Positions 27,175 through 35,353 of a stretch of DNA of 64,000 nucleotides are shown here, in pieces. Origin of the DNA: CBDDBU01 sp965226045 (lineage in GTDB: Bacteria; Pseudomonadota; Alphaproteobacteria; VGEJ01); contig CBDDBU010000023.1 of NCBI GenBank assembly GCA_965226045.1, forward strand, positions 1 through 64,000, read 5' to 3'. Numbering within the stretch: position 1 is the stretch's first letter; every line of letters begins with the position of its first letter. The position numbers and the translations under genes were made by a program. The notes under the pieces are model-generated. The model saw only the letters and a program-made list of their open reading frames with translations, was not told the DNA's origin and did no database searches.

Positions 27175-27571
27175 TCAGCCGGCATCGGCCAAGACGCCGC
27201 CGATGGCGGCAAGAAAAGGCGTCGCGAACGCCTTCAGCTTGGCCGCGCCGACGCCGTTGACCTCGGCAAATTCTTCTTCGGTGCGCGGGCGGCGCCGCGC
27301 CATGTTGATCAGCGAGCGGTCCGGAAACACGATATAAGCCGGCACGCCGCGCTCCCTGGCGAGTTCCAGCCGCAGCGCCTTCAGCACATCCAGCAGCGCC
27401 GCCTGACTATCGTTCAGGGGATGTTCCGATACTTTCTTGCGGGTCTCGCGCGGTGCGGCGGACGGCCGTGCAACTATCGTCTCCTCGCGATAGAGGAATA
27501 CACCCTCGCCCCGTAGCAGTGCGCGGCCCTTGCCGGTGATCGCAAGCCCGCCATAGCCTGCGATGTCAAGC
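27175..27571 (-). pseudogene. recQ: RecQ helicase, C-terminal stump (RQC end and HRDC domain)
   Basis: About 130 residues remain: the end of the RQC winged helix (GYGGLAITGKGRALLRGEGV), a linker and an HRDC domain (LLDVLKALRLELARERGVPA, AYIVFPDRSLINMARRRP, EVNGVGAAKLKAF). Everything upstream was removed at the left border of IS21-C. RecQ works with topoisomerase III on recombination intermediates, so recQ upstream of topB on one strand makes functional sense. No start codon is left. Confidence 0.85.
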
Positions 27572-27686
27572 TGTGGAACGGCGTGCAAAGTTGACCCCTG
27601 TTGAGGGGTGATCGGCGTCCAAATTTGACCCCCTGAGCCTGGCTAGTCCAAGTCACCTCGTTTTTGGGCGGACGAGGTGGTGGGGG

Positions 27687-29199
27687 ATGTTGGTCGTGGA
27701 GACGATAGCGCGGATCCGGCGGGAGTATTTCGTCAAGGGGAAGCCGATCTAAGGAGATCGTGCGGGACGTGAAGGTCTCGCGCAACACGGTGCGCAAGGT
27801 GATCCGTTCGCAGGCGACGGCGTTCACCTACGACCGGCGGGTCCAGCCGATGCCGAAGCTGGGGCCGTGGACGGCCGAGCTGGAGCGGATGCTGGAGGCC
27901 AACGAGACCAAGTCGAAGCGGGAGCGGCTGACGCTGCTACGGATCTCCGAAGCCCTCGAGGGTCTGGGCTATGGCGGCGGCTACGACGCGGTGCGGCGCT
28001 ACGCCAAGGCGTGGCGGTGGCGCCGTTGGGCATCGACGGCGCAGACCTATGTGCCGTTGGTGTTCTCGCCGGGCGAGGCCTATCAGTTCGACTGGAGCCA
28101 CGAGTACGTGGTGCTGGCGGGGGTGACGACCAAGGTCAAGGTCGCGCACGTCCGGCTGTGCCACAGCCGAATGTTCTTCGTCCGCGCTTATCCGCGCGAG
28201 AGCCAGGAGATGGTGTTCGACGCCCACGACCGGGCATTCCGGCTGTTCCAGGGTGCCTGCCGGCGAGGCATCTACGACAACATGAAGACGGCGGTGCAGA
28301 CCGTCCTCATCGGCAAGGAGCGCGCGTTCAACCGGCGCTTCGTGCAGATGTGTGGCCACTACCTGGTCGAACCGACAGCATGCACGCCGGGAGCGGGATG
28401 GGAGAAGGGGCAGGTCGAGAACCAGGTCGGGATCATCCGCGGTCGGTTCTTCACCCCGCGGCTGCGCTTCAAGACCTACGACGAGCTCAACGCCTGGCTC
28501 TTGGACCAGTGCGTCGCCTACGCCCGGCGTCATCCCCACCCGGTGTTCAAGGACAGGACTGTCTGGCAGGTGTTCGAGGACGAGCGTCCGTCCCTGGTCG
28601 GCTATCGCGGGCCGTTCGACGGCTTCCACGCGGTCCCGGCGTCGGTGTCGAAGACCTGCCTGGTGCGCTTCGACAGCAACAAGTACAGCGTGGCGGCGCG
28701 CGCCGTCGGCCGTCCGGTCGAGGTCCATGCCTACGCCGATCGCATCGTCATCCGCCAGGACGGCGAGATCGTCGCCGAGCATGCCCGGCGCTTCGGCCGC
28801 GACCAGACCGTCTATGACCCGTGGCACTAGGTGCCCGTGCTGGCGAGGAAGCCCGGTGCGCTTCGTAACGGCGCGCCGTTCAAGGACTGGGCGCTGCCCG
28901 GCGCCCTGGGTCGCGTGCGCGTCCGGCTCGCCGGCCACGACGACGGCGACAGGCAGATGGTCGAGATCCTCACCGCCGTGCTGGCGGATGGGCTGGCGGC
29001 GGTGGAGGCCGCCTGTGCCGAGGCGCTCGCTGGCGGCGTGTGCGGCGCCGACGTCGTGCTCAACATCCTCAATCGTCGGCGCCAGCCGTCCGAGACGGCG
29101 CCGATCCCGACGCCCGCGAACCTGCGTCTTCGCTTTGAGCCGGTGGCCGATTGCACCCGCTACGACCGCTTGAGGGGGGTCGGCCATGGAGCGCCATGA
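27687..29199 (+). pseudogene. istA: IS21 transposase IstA (copy C), frameshift and in-frame TAG
   Basis: Starts properly at ATG 27687 (MLVVETIARIRREYF) with GGGGG upstream. An extra T then brings TAA at 27750-27752 after 21 codons. A GTG at 27760 with AAGGAG just upstream can restart translation in the correct frame (RDVKVSRNTVRKVI). The frame is then open to TAG at 28828-28830 (Tyr in copy A), after which it continues to 29199. Shared with copy B are the T insertion and the TAG, so the lesions predate the duplication of the element. Catalytic motifs are complete. Confidence 0.88.
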
Positions 29200-29914
29200 G
29201 GTCCTGGAGATGATGGCCGCACTCAAGCTCGCCGGCATGCGCGACGCGTTCGACGAGGTGCTCGCCGACGGCCTCAAGCGCCAGCATCCGATGCAGCGAA
29301 TCATCGGCGAGCTGTTGAAGGCCGAGATCGCCGACAAGCAGGCGCGATCCATCAAGTACCAGATGAGTGGCGCCAAGCTGCCGCTGGCCAAGGAGCTGGC
29401 CGACTTCGACTTCACCGACACCCCGGTCAACGAGCCGCTGGTCCGCGAGTTGGCGGTCGGCGGCTTCCTGGCCAACCAGCGCAACGCCGTGCTGATCGGC
29501 GGCACCGGCACCGGCAAGAGCCATCTCGCCGTCGCCATCGCGCGGGCCTGCATCCGCGATGGCGCCCGGGGCCGCTTCTTCAACGTCGTCGACCTGGTCA
29601 ACCGGCTCGAGGCCGAAGCCCGCGCCGGCCGCCAGGGCCGGCTCGCCGATCAGCTGGCCCGGCGCGACCTCGTCATCCTCGACGAGCTCGGCTACCTGCC
29701 CTTCGCCCAAACCGGAGGCCAGCTGCTGTTCCACCTCGTCAGCCGGCTCTACGAGCGCACCTCGATCATCGTCACCACCAACCTGACCTTCGGCGAATGG
29801 CCGTCCGTCTTCGGCGACGCCAAGATGACCACCGCGCTCCTCGATCGTCTGACGCACCACTGCGAGATCATCGAGACCGGAAACGACTCCTGGCGCTTCA
29901 AGAATCGGTCCTAA
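29186..29914 (+). CDS. istB: IS21 helper ATPase IstB (copy C)
   Basis: Intact 242-residue AAA+ ATPase, translation identical to that of copy B. The start overlaps the istA end by 14 bases. Any activity would need an IstA partner from elsewhere or one produced despite the TAG. Confidence 0.93.
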   Translation: MERHEVLEMMAALKLAGMRDAFDEVLADGLKRQHPMQRIIGELLKAEIADKQARSIKYQMSGAKLPLAKELADFDFTDTPVNEPLVRELAVGGFLANQRNAVLIGGTGTGKSHLAVAIARACIRDGARGRFFNVVDLVNRLEAEARAGRQGRLADQLARRDLVILDELGYLPFAQTGGQLLFHLVSRLYERTSIIVTTNLTFGEWPSVFGDAKMTTALLDRLTHHCEIIETGNDSWRFKNRS

Positions 29915-30117
29915 AGGCAACCCATCCACCTGCGGCCCGGTCGCCCAGGTGGCCCCACAGGAACCTCCCACACGCGGTCCGCCGCCAGCCGCGTGGTGGG
30001 CGCGTCGGCCCGCGCGCGGGCCCCTCCTATGGACTACCTGTACGACCTCCGCCGTGCATCCCCAAAGGGGTCAACATTGCACGCCGATAGGGGGTCAATG
30101 TTCAACGCCGATTGACA

Positions 30118-30377
30118 CCTCCTGGCTGAACCAGGTCGAGCGCTGGTTCGGGCTGCTGACCGACAAGCAGATCAGGCGCGGCGTCCATCGCTCCACCAAG
30201 GAGTTGGAGCGCACCATCCTCGACTACATCGACACGACAAACCAGAACCCCAAACCCTTCAAATGGACCAAATCCGCCGATGACATCCTCGCCGCCATCC
30301 AGCGGTTCTGCCTCCAAACAATCGAAACCGCTGAACAGCAGGCGAAAATCATGCGAACTTCGGAATCGGGACACTAG
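30118..30377 (+). pseudogene. IS630-family transposase, C-terminal remnant
   Basis: Reads SWLNQVERWFGLLTDKQIRR then STKELERTILDYIDTTNQN and PKPFKWTKSADDILAAI, the C-terminal end of an IS630 DDE transposase including the final catalytic Glu (NQVERWFG). The rest was lost at the right border of IS21-C. It ends with TAG at 30375-30377. Confidence 0.85.
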
Positions 30378-30391
30378 GCAGTAGCGGACAT

Positions 30392-30737
30392 TGACGACTG
30401 TCCGCCTGTCTATGGCTCCTTCCTTATCTGCAAGGAACTGCTGCATCAGCCAAGACAGTGTCCTTGGCTTCTCTGCGTGGATCTCATCGCCGGATTGCAG
30501 AGTGGAGCGGATCAGGAGCCACTGATCTTCTGCAGACCAGCCAAGCCGTCGCTTCATGCGGACTTGGTCAAAGGCTCCGTGAAGCTCACTTCGCAGCAGG
30601 CAGGCTTGTGCACGAGCCACTCTGCTGTCGCTCGTGCGCAGGCTCCTAACCACCTCCCGTGCTCCCACCAGACCAATGAGGTCAGTCGGAACCCTCATCC
30701 GAAAGTGATATCGCTTCCGCCTCTTCTGAAGATACAT
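30392..30737 (-). pseudogene. Tyrosine recombinase (phage-type integrase), N-terminal stump
   Basis: From an ATG at 30737 the protein reads YLQKRRKRYHFRMRVPTDLI and then VVRSLRTSDSRVARAQACLL, the DUF6538-like N-terminal arm-binding region of integrases. It continues about 115 residues into the core-binding domain, where the IS630 remnant interrupts it (exact border about 30380-30400). The catalytic domain is gone. It begins 95 bases from the 3' end of tRNA-Ser, the normal place for the integrase of an element that uses the tRNA as attachment site. Confidence 0.78.
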
Positions 30738-30831
30738 GCCACCGCCGTGTAGCAATTTGTGTAGCAAACACGGCTCACGACACGGTGGATAACGCTTAAG
30801 TGATTGTTTGGACTATGTTTTCACGAAAAAA

Positions 30832-30923
30832 TGGCGGAGAGAGAGGGATTCGAACCCTCGAAGCGGTGTTAGCCGCTTAACGGTTTAGCAAACCGCCGCC
30901 TTCGTCCACTCGGCCATCTCTCC
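30832..30923 (-). tRNA. tRNA-Ser (anticodon GCU)
   Basis: Acceptor GGAGAGA/TCTCTCC, anticodon arm GCGGT-TTGCTAA-ACCGT with GCT at the anticodon, long variable arm, T arm GAGGG-TTCGAAT-CCCTC, G73 and an encoded CCA. It decodes AGC and AGU. An integrase stump lies just beyond its 3' end, so it probably served as attachment site. Confidence 0.95.
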
Positions 30924-31218
30924 ACGCGGGCGGCCAAGCCGCCCTCTGGTCTTCTAGTAACGCGCCCGGCCCCTGTCAACGAGGCCGCGCGGTGGCGAAA
31001 TCACCGACGATGTGACGGCGGTACGCCACAAAACGTCAGTGCGTGACGGCGGCACCCCGATACGCTGCCCACCAACCATATCTTAATGGTGCGACGGCAA
31101 GGTTACTGAGCAAACCACAGCGGTACCAGCGTCCCAGAGAGAAAACCAGAGCGACCGACGGAGACACGAGAGGTGTCGTGGTCGGCAGGAAAGGAGACAA
31201 GCCACGCTGAGGAAGATC

Positions 31219-31500
31219 GTGATATTAGCGTCGTTACTATCGGTGCTTTCGCTTCCGGTCATGGCTCAAGTTGTTTGCAGCGAGCGCGGCAAGTTTCTTG
31301 AGCGGCTGTCGAAGGGGTACGAGGAAGGCCCGGTCGCCATGGGGCTCGCCGCCAACGGCAGTGTCCTTGAGGTTCTTGCGTCCAACAAGGGCTTGTGGAC
31401 GATCATCGTCACCGATCCGGTCGGCAAATCATGCGTCGTCGCGTCAGGCGAGGCGTGGGAGAGCCTGCCGATCTTGGCCACCGGGGGACCCTCCGCCTGA
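31219..31500 (+). CDS. Small secreted protein of unknown function
   Basis: A protein of 93 residues beginning with a signal peptide (LASLLSVLSLPVMAQ). The mature part VVCSERGKFLERLSKGYEEG, GPVAMGLAANGSVLEVLASN, GLWTIIVTDPVGKSCVVASG has two cysteines that could form a disulfide. Similar small periplasmic proteins are common in alphaproteobacteria, function unknown to me. The GTG start at 31219 has GAGGA five bases upstream; a CTG four codons earlier is a less likely alternative. The 30924-31218 region before it holds no recognisable gene. Confidence 0.65.
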   Translation: MILASLLSVLSLPVMAQVVCSERGKFLERLSKGYEEGPVAMGLAANGSVLEVLASNKGLWTIIVTDPVGKSCVVASGEAWESLPILATGGPSA

Positions 31501-31552
31501 TCACCGCGACCACGTGAGACAAGCCACCGCCTGATCACCGCGACCACGTGAG
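31498..31552. repeat. Short tandem duplication after the small secreted protein gene
   Basis: CTGATCACCGCGACCACGTG occurs twice, 32 bases apart; the first copy overlaps the stop codon of the upstream gene. Confidence 0.8.
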
Positions 31553-31648
31553 CACCGTACAGCTCGATCAACCCAAAACAGCGCGCGCCGGCTAAAACCG
31601 GCGTGTGCGGGCGCGACCCCCGGGTCGCGCTTTTCGTCCTCGGCGCCG

Positions 31649-31974
31649 CTAAGCGGCCTCGGCGCGCTCCTGATCGTCAAGCCTCTGCTCAGTCTCAGCC
31701 ATTGGCGCGCCAATTTCAATGCTTGTGCGATCTCGGCCGGGCTCATATCGCGGGCGACTTGGCCGCGCAGGTCGCGCGCACGGGCCGCGCCCGCCAACGC
31801 CGCCAGGTTCGGCCATTGGTGCGCCTGAACGAGGTCGCGCTCGACCCGCCGGCCGGTCGAGTAGAGCAGGCCCAACATTATCTGAGCCTCGACGTCTCCG
31901 GCGTCGGCACACACCTTCCAGGTGCCCCCTGGACACGTCGCCTCGGCTGGTAAGAGTGAGGGTAGAGCCTCCAT
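31649..31974 (-). pseudogene. Sel1-repeat protein, small, frameshifted near its end
   Basis: From the ATG at 31974 the frame reads EALPSLLPAEATCPGG, then one Sel1-type repeat (DVEAQIMLGLLYSTGRRVER, DLVQAHQWPNLAALAG) and PAEIAQALKLARQWL. Near 31710 the family-like ending (ETEQRLDDQERAEAA, stop at 31649) is found one base out of frame, while the original frame runs on without homology. A one-base indel is the simplest reading. Sel1 proteins mediate protein contacts; no role can be assigned. Confidence 0.6.
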
Positions 31975-32053
31975 GATGTTGCCTCCGTTGCCCGTGCGGC
32001 GCTTTCTCGCACCCGGACGATGGCGGTCTGGGATTAACGTTCGGTGTACGTCG

Positions 32054-32548
32054 CTAACGCGGCGCGGCGGCGATCCCATCAACGATCTCGCCGCCCGTCA
32101 TTCGCGCGAGTTCGGCCAGTGTCGAGCCGAACACGCAGTGCGGATGACCAGCTGCCGCGTATACTTTCTCGAACCGCCCGAGGCTCGCATCGATCGCCAA
32201 AGGCAAGGGCTGGGCCAGGCCGATCGGGGCCACGCCGCCGATCGAGAAGCCGGTGACCTCGCGCACCAGATCGGCGTCGGCGCGACGGACCTTACCGACT
32301 AAGCCCAGCGCCGCCGGCAGCGCCTTCTGTTCGCACTGACGATCGCCGGCTACCAGCGCCATCACGGGTTGGTTCGCGATGGTGAAGACCAGCGACTTGA
32401 CGATCGCCCCGAGCGCGATGCCGAGGCTGTTGGCCGCATCCCCCGCAGTCCGTGCCGTCGCCACCAGTTCCAGTACCTCGGCATCAGCGCCGGCCGCCTC
32501 TAGCGCCTCGCGCACCCGCCGAACCGGCGCTCGATCGAGCAGCGTCAT
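32054..32548 (-). CDS. ybaK: YbaK/EbsC-family aminoacyl-tRNA deacylase
   Basis: A 164-residue protein of the YbaK/ProX editing family, which hydrolyses mischarged tRNA (Cys-tRNA-Pro or Ala-tRNA-Pro). Family landmarks are TAGDAANSLGIALGAIVKSL (conserved Lys), FTIANQPVMALVAGDRQ, GFSIGGVAPIGL and the C-terminal HPHCVFGSTLAEL. The start ATG overlaps the stop of the GST gene (ATGA), so both are cotranscribed on the minus strand. Ends in TAG. Which mischarged tRNA it prefers cannot be told. Confidence 0.88.
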   Translation of the reverse strand: MTLLDRAPVRRVREALEAAGADAEVLELVATARTAGDAANSLGIALGAIVKSLVFTIANQPVMALVAGDRQCEQKALPAALGLVGKVRRADADLVREVTGFSIGGVAPIGLAQPLPLAIDASLGRFEKVYAAAGHPHCVFGSTLAELARMTGGEIVDGIAAAPR

Positions 32549-33162
32549 TCGGGGACCTTGATGCCCCGCTGTACCGCCGGCCGGGCGCCGATCTCGTCGA
32601 ACCAGCGCTTGACATGGGGATCCTCGGCCATGTCGACGCCTTGCCACTCCGACGTCATCGACCAGGCCCAGCAGGCGATGTCGGCGATCGAGTAGGCGCC
32701 CGCGAGATACTCGACCTCGGCCAGCCGCGTATCCATCACCCCGTACAGCCGATTCGCCTCCTTCGCGTAGCGCTCCATCGCGTAGGGCACCTTCTCGGGC
32801 GCGAACTTCAGGAAGTGATGGGCCTGGCCCAGCATCGGATCGGTGCCGCCCATCTGGAACATCAGCCATTGGATCACGAGATAGCGCGCCGCCGTTTCTG
32901 GCGGCATCAGCATTCCGGTCTTCTCGGCCAGGTACATGAGAATGACGCCCGATTCGAAAACCGAGTACTGGGCGCCGCCGGGCCCGTCCTGATCGACGAT
33001 CGCGGGAATCTTGTTGTTGGGGCTGATTTTCAAGTACTCAGGCTCGAACTGCTCCCCCTTGCCGATATCAATACGGTGCGCGCGATAAGGCAGCTCGACC
33101 TCCTCGAGCATGATGGAGGCCTTGCGGGCATTCGGCGTCCCGAAGGTGTAAAGATCGACCAT
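32545..33162 (-). CDS. Glutathione S-transferase family protein (YfcG/GstB-like)
   Basis: A 205-residue GST with an N-terminal thioredoxin fold (VDLYTFGTPNARKASIMLEE, ISPNNKIPAIVDQDGP, VFESGVILMYLAEKTG) and an all-helical C-terminal domain. The TPNARK start region is that of the YfcG/Nu class, which often has disulfide-bond reductase activity. Upstream (33163-33270) lies a damaged partial copy of its own first codons, so transcription or translation signals may have been rearranged. The ATG at 33162 begins the homology. Confidence 0.88.
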   Translation of the reverse strand: MVDLYTFGTPNARKASIMLEEVELPYRAHRIDIGKGEQFEPEYLKISPNNKIPAIVDQDGPGGAQYSVFESGVILMYLAEKTGMLMPPETAARYLVIQWLMFQMGGTDPMLGQAHHFLKFAPEKVPYAMERYAKEANRLYGVMDTRLAEVEYLAGAYSIADIACWAWSMTSEWQGVDMAEDPHVKRWFDEIGARPAVQRGIKVPE

Positions 33163-33270
33163 CCAATTTTGTTCCTCGAAGCTTGCCGATACGGTGCGCG
33201 CGATAAGGGGACCTCCTCGGAAGCCGCGGGATTCGGCGTCCCGAAGGTGTAAAGATCGACCATCCAATGT
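33163..33270 (-). repeat. Damaged partial duplication of the GST gene 5' end
   Basis: GGCGTCCCGAAGGTGTAAAG followed by ATCGACCATCCAAT occurs at about 33135-33167 and again at 33237-33270. ATACGGTGCGCGCGATAAGG is also repeated (about 33071 and 33190). The upstream copy would encode MVDLYTFGTPN and then diverges after an internal deletion. Confidence 0.75.
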
Positions 33271-33339
33271 TCCCGAGCGGATTGAGGGGCGGAAGCCGCG
33301 GACGTTACAGTCGAGCGGCGACGACGCCAAGCCGGCGAT

Positions 33340-34476
33340 TCATGTGAGACTCAACGCCTGCTCCAGATCGGCGATCAGGTCGTCGATGTGCTCGATGCCG
33401 ACCGACATGCGCAGCAGATCGGGGGGCACCGGCGAGCCGGCGCCCTCGACGCTGGCCCGATGCTCGATCAGGCTCTCGACACCGCCGAACGAGGTCGCGC
33501 GTTTGAAAAGGCGGGTGCGTGCGGCGACGGTGATTGCCACCACCTCGTCGGCCAGGCGCAGCGACAACATGCCGCCGTAGCCGCCGTGCATCTGCCGCGC
33601 GGCGATATCGTGACCGACATGGTCGGCCAAGCCTGGATAGAGCACACGCGCAACCGCCGCATGGCCGTTGAAGTGCTCGGCGATGGCGAGCGCGGCGCGT
33701 GAGGCGGCGGCAACGCGCAACGGCAGCGTGCGCATCCCGCGCAACAACAGCCAGGCCTCGAACGGGCCCAGCACCGCACCTTGATCGTGGCGAAGGCCGC
33801 GGATGCGCGACCACAGGTCGTCGGCGCGCGCGGTGACGAGGGCGCCCGCGACCACATCGCCGTGCCCGTTCAGGTACTTGGTCGCCGAGTGCATGACGAT
33901 ATCAGCGCCGAGCGCCAGCGGCTGGGTTAGCACCGGCGTCGGCAACGTGTTGTCCACCGCGACCAGCGCGCCGGCCGCATGGGCCGCGCGGGTGACGGCG
34001 GCGATATCCGTGATCTTCCAGGTCGGGTTGGCCGGCGTCTCGACCCACACCAGCCGCGTGTGTTGTGCCCTCAGCGCGGCGGCCAGCGGCTCCGGCCCCA
34101 GATCGGCCAGGAATGCTACCTGCAGGCCCCAGGCCATAGCGTACTCCTGCAACCACCGACGCAGCCCATGGTACATGGTCTCGGGCACAATCACCCGATC
34201 GCCCGGCGCGAGCGCCTGAAACACCGCCGCCGCCGCCGCCATGCCCGAGGCAAACAAGAGGCACCCCGCGCCGCCTTCCAGCTCGGTCAACAGCGCCTCG
34301 GCCTGGTCGTAGGTGGGGTTGTCGTCGCGCGAATAAACCCGGCCCGACCGATACGTGTTGTCGGGGTCGCGCTCGTAGGTGCTTGCGGGGTGGATCGGCG
34401 GGCTGAGCGCGCGGCTCTCCTTATCGACCCAGCCGAGCGCCTGCGCCGCCTTGGTCTCGGGCCGCCAGTCGTTCAT
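33340..34476 (-). CDS. Cystathionine beta-lyase / gamma-synthase family PLP enzyme
   Basis: A Cys/Met-metabolism PLP enzyme of 378 residues. The cofactor lysine lies in MHSATKYLNGHGDVVAG. Substrate-side motifs are YSRDDNPTYDQAEALLTELE, LFASGMAAAAAVFQA and VETPANPTWKITDI. RMSVGIEHIDDLIADLEQAL closes the fold. Reactions in this family include cystathionine cleavage to homocysteine and methionine gamma-lysis, which cannot be separated from sequence by eye. The ATG at 34476 (NDWRPETKAAQALG) is preferred to 34539, which adds a His/Asp-rich stretch. It lies between two GST genes. Confidence 0.88.
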   Translation of the reverse strand: MNDWRPETKAAQALGWVDKESRALSPPIHPASTYERDPDNTYRSGRVYSRDDNPTYDQAEALLTELEGGAGCLLFASGMAAAAAVFQALAPGDRVIVPETMYHGLRRWLQEYAMAWGLQVAFLADLGPEPLAAALRAQHTRLVWVETPANPTWKITDIAAVTRAAHAAGALVAVDNTLPTPVLTQPLALGADIVMHSATKYLNGHGDVVAGALVTARADDLWSRIRGLRHDQGAVLGPFEAWLLLRGMRTLPLRVAAASRAALAIAEHFNGHAAVARVLYPGLADHVGHDIAARQMHGGYGGMLSLRLADEVVAITVAARTRLFKRATSFGGVESLIEHRASVEGAGSPVPPDLLRMSVGIEHIDDLIADLEQALSLT

Positions 34477-34548
34477 GGGTGAGGTCACAACCTCATATTG
34501 GACATCGTGGTCATCGTGACTGTGAGGCGAGCCCGCCAATCTCGGCGG

Positions 34549-34583
34549 CCCTGGACCCCCGGGTCACGCCCGAGGGCGACAGG
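34549..34583. repeat. Intergenic palindromic repeat (REP-like), copy 2
   Basis: CCCTGGACCCCCGGGTCACG followed by CCCGAGGGCGACAGG, the same type of unit as at 19045. Confidence 0.6.
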
Positions 34584-34646
34584 CATCCAGGAGGCGCGGG
34601 AGCCCTCGCGTCAAAGGTGACACCGGGGTTGGTCGCCGACGCCCGC

Positions 34647-35345
34647 TCAGCGCCGTGCATACTGGGTGGCGCCGAACATGGTCTCCATCGCCTCCTTGGT
34701 GGGTGGGCCCTTGCGCCGCCGGTCGGCCAACACTTCGACCGCGCGCATAACCGCCGATCGCTGGGCGATGTTGTCGAACCAGCGCCTGACGTTGGGATAT
34801 TCGGCCCAATCGACGCCCTGATTCTCGGCCGAGCGGAGCCACGGGAAAATCGCAATATCGGCGATGGTGTACTGGCCGGCCGCGACCCAGTCCTGGCCGG
34901 CGAGCTGGCGGTCGAGCACGCCATAGAGACGGTTCGCCTCATTGGTGTAGCGATCGGTGGCGTATTGCGCCTTGCCCTCGGCGTAGATGCGGAAGTGGTG
35001 CGCCTGGCCGAGCATCGGACCGATGCTGGCCATCTGAAACATCAGCCACTGCAACGTGTCGAACCGCGCGTGGGGTTCGCTGGGCATGAATTGGCCGCTC
35101 TTCTCCGCCAGATAGATCAGCATGGCGCCGGACTCGAAGATCGAGATCGGCTTGCCGCCGGGGCCATCGGGATCGACCAGCGCCGGCATCTTGTTGTTCG
35201 GGCTGATCCTCAGAAAGTCAGCCTCGAACTGAGCGCCCGCGCCGATATCGACGGCGATGACGTTGTAAGGAATGCCCGTCTCCTCGAGCATGATGTGGAT
35301 CTTGTGGCCGTTCGGGGTCGGCCAGGTGTAGAGATCGATGGTCAT
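34647..35345 (-). CDS. Glutathione S-transferase family protein (YghU/YfcG-like)
   Basis: A 232-residue GST with TIDLYTWPTPNGHKIHIMLE, ISPNNKMPALVDPDGP, IFESGAMLIYLAEKSG and a helical domain with PMLGQAHHFRIYA. The TPNGHK motif is typical of the Nu class, whose members bind two glutathiones and reduce disulfide bonds. It is related to the GST at 32545 (about half of residues look alike), so the two are paralogs. It is 8 bases downstream of the gatB stop region on the other side, and on the same strand as gatB, which follows it at lower coordinates only in map terms: gatB is upstream in transcription. Confidence 0.88.
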   Translation of the reverse strand: MTIDLYTWPTPNGHKIHIMLEETGIPYNVIAVDIGAGAQFEADFLRISPNNKMPALVDPDGPGGKPISIFESGAMLIYLAEKSGQFMPSEPHARFDTLQWLMFQMASIGPMLGQAHHFRIYAEGKAQYATDRYTNEANRLYGVLDRQLAGQDWVAAGQYTIADIAIFPWLRSAENQGVDWAEYPNVRRWFDNIAQRSAVMRAVEVLADRRRKGPPTKEAMETMFGATQYARR

Positions 35346-35353
35346 GATTGTCC

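Larger units (their letters stand above)
27572..30117 (+). mobile_element. IS21-family element, copy C
   Basis: Same ends as copy B (TGTGGAACGGCG... and ...CAACGCCGATTGACA), 2546 bp, same orientation, 6.45 kb away. The left flank is the recQ stump and the right flank is the inside of an IS630 transposase. The flanks do not belong together and no target duplication is seen, so the copy marks a deletion or recombination junction. Confidence 0.85.

Noticed and set aside
30102..30767. 221-residue minus-strand frame as one integrase
   Set aside because: Only the N-terminal two thirds is integrase; the end is antisense to the IS630 remnant.
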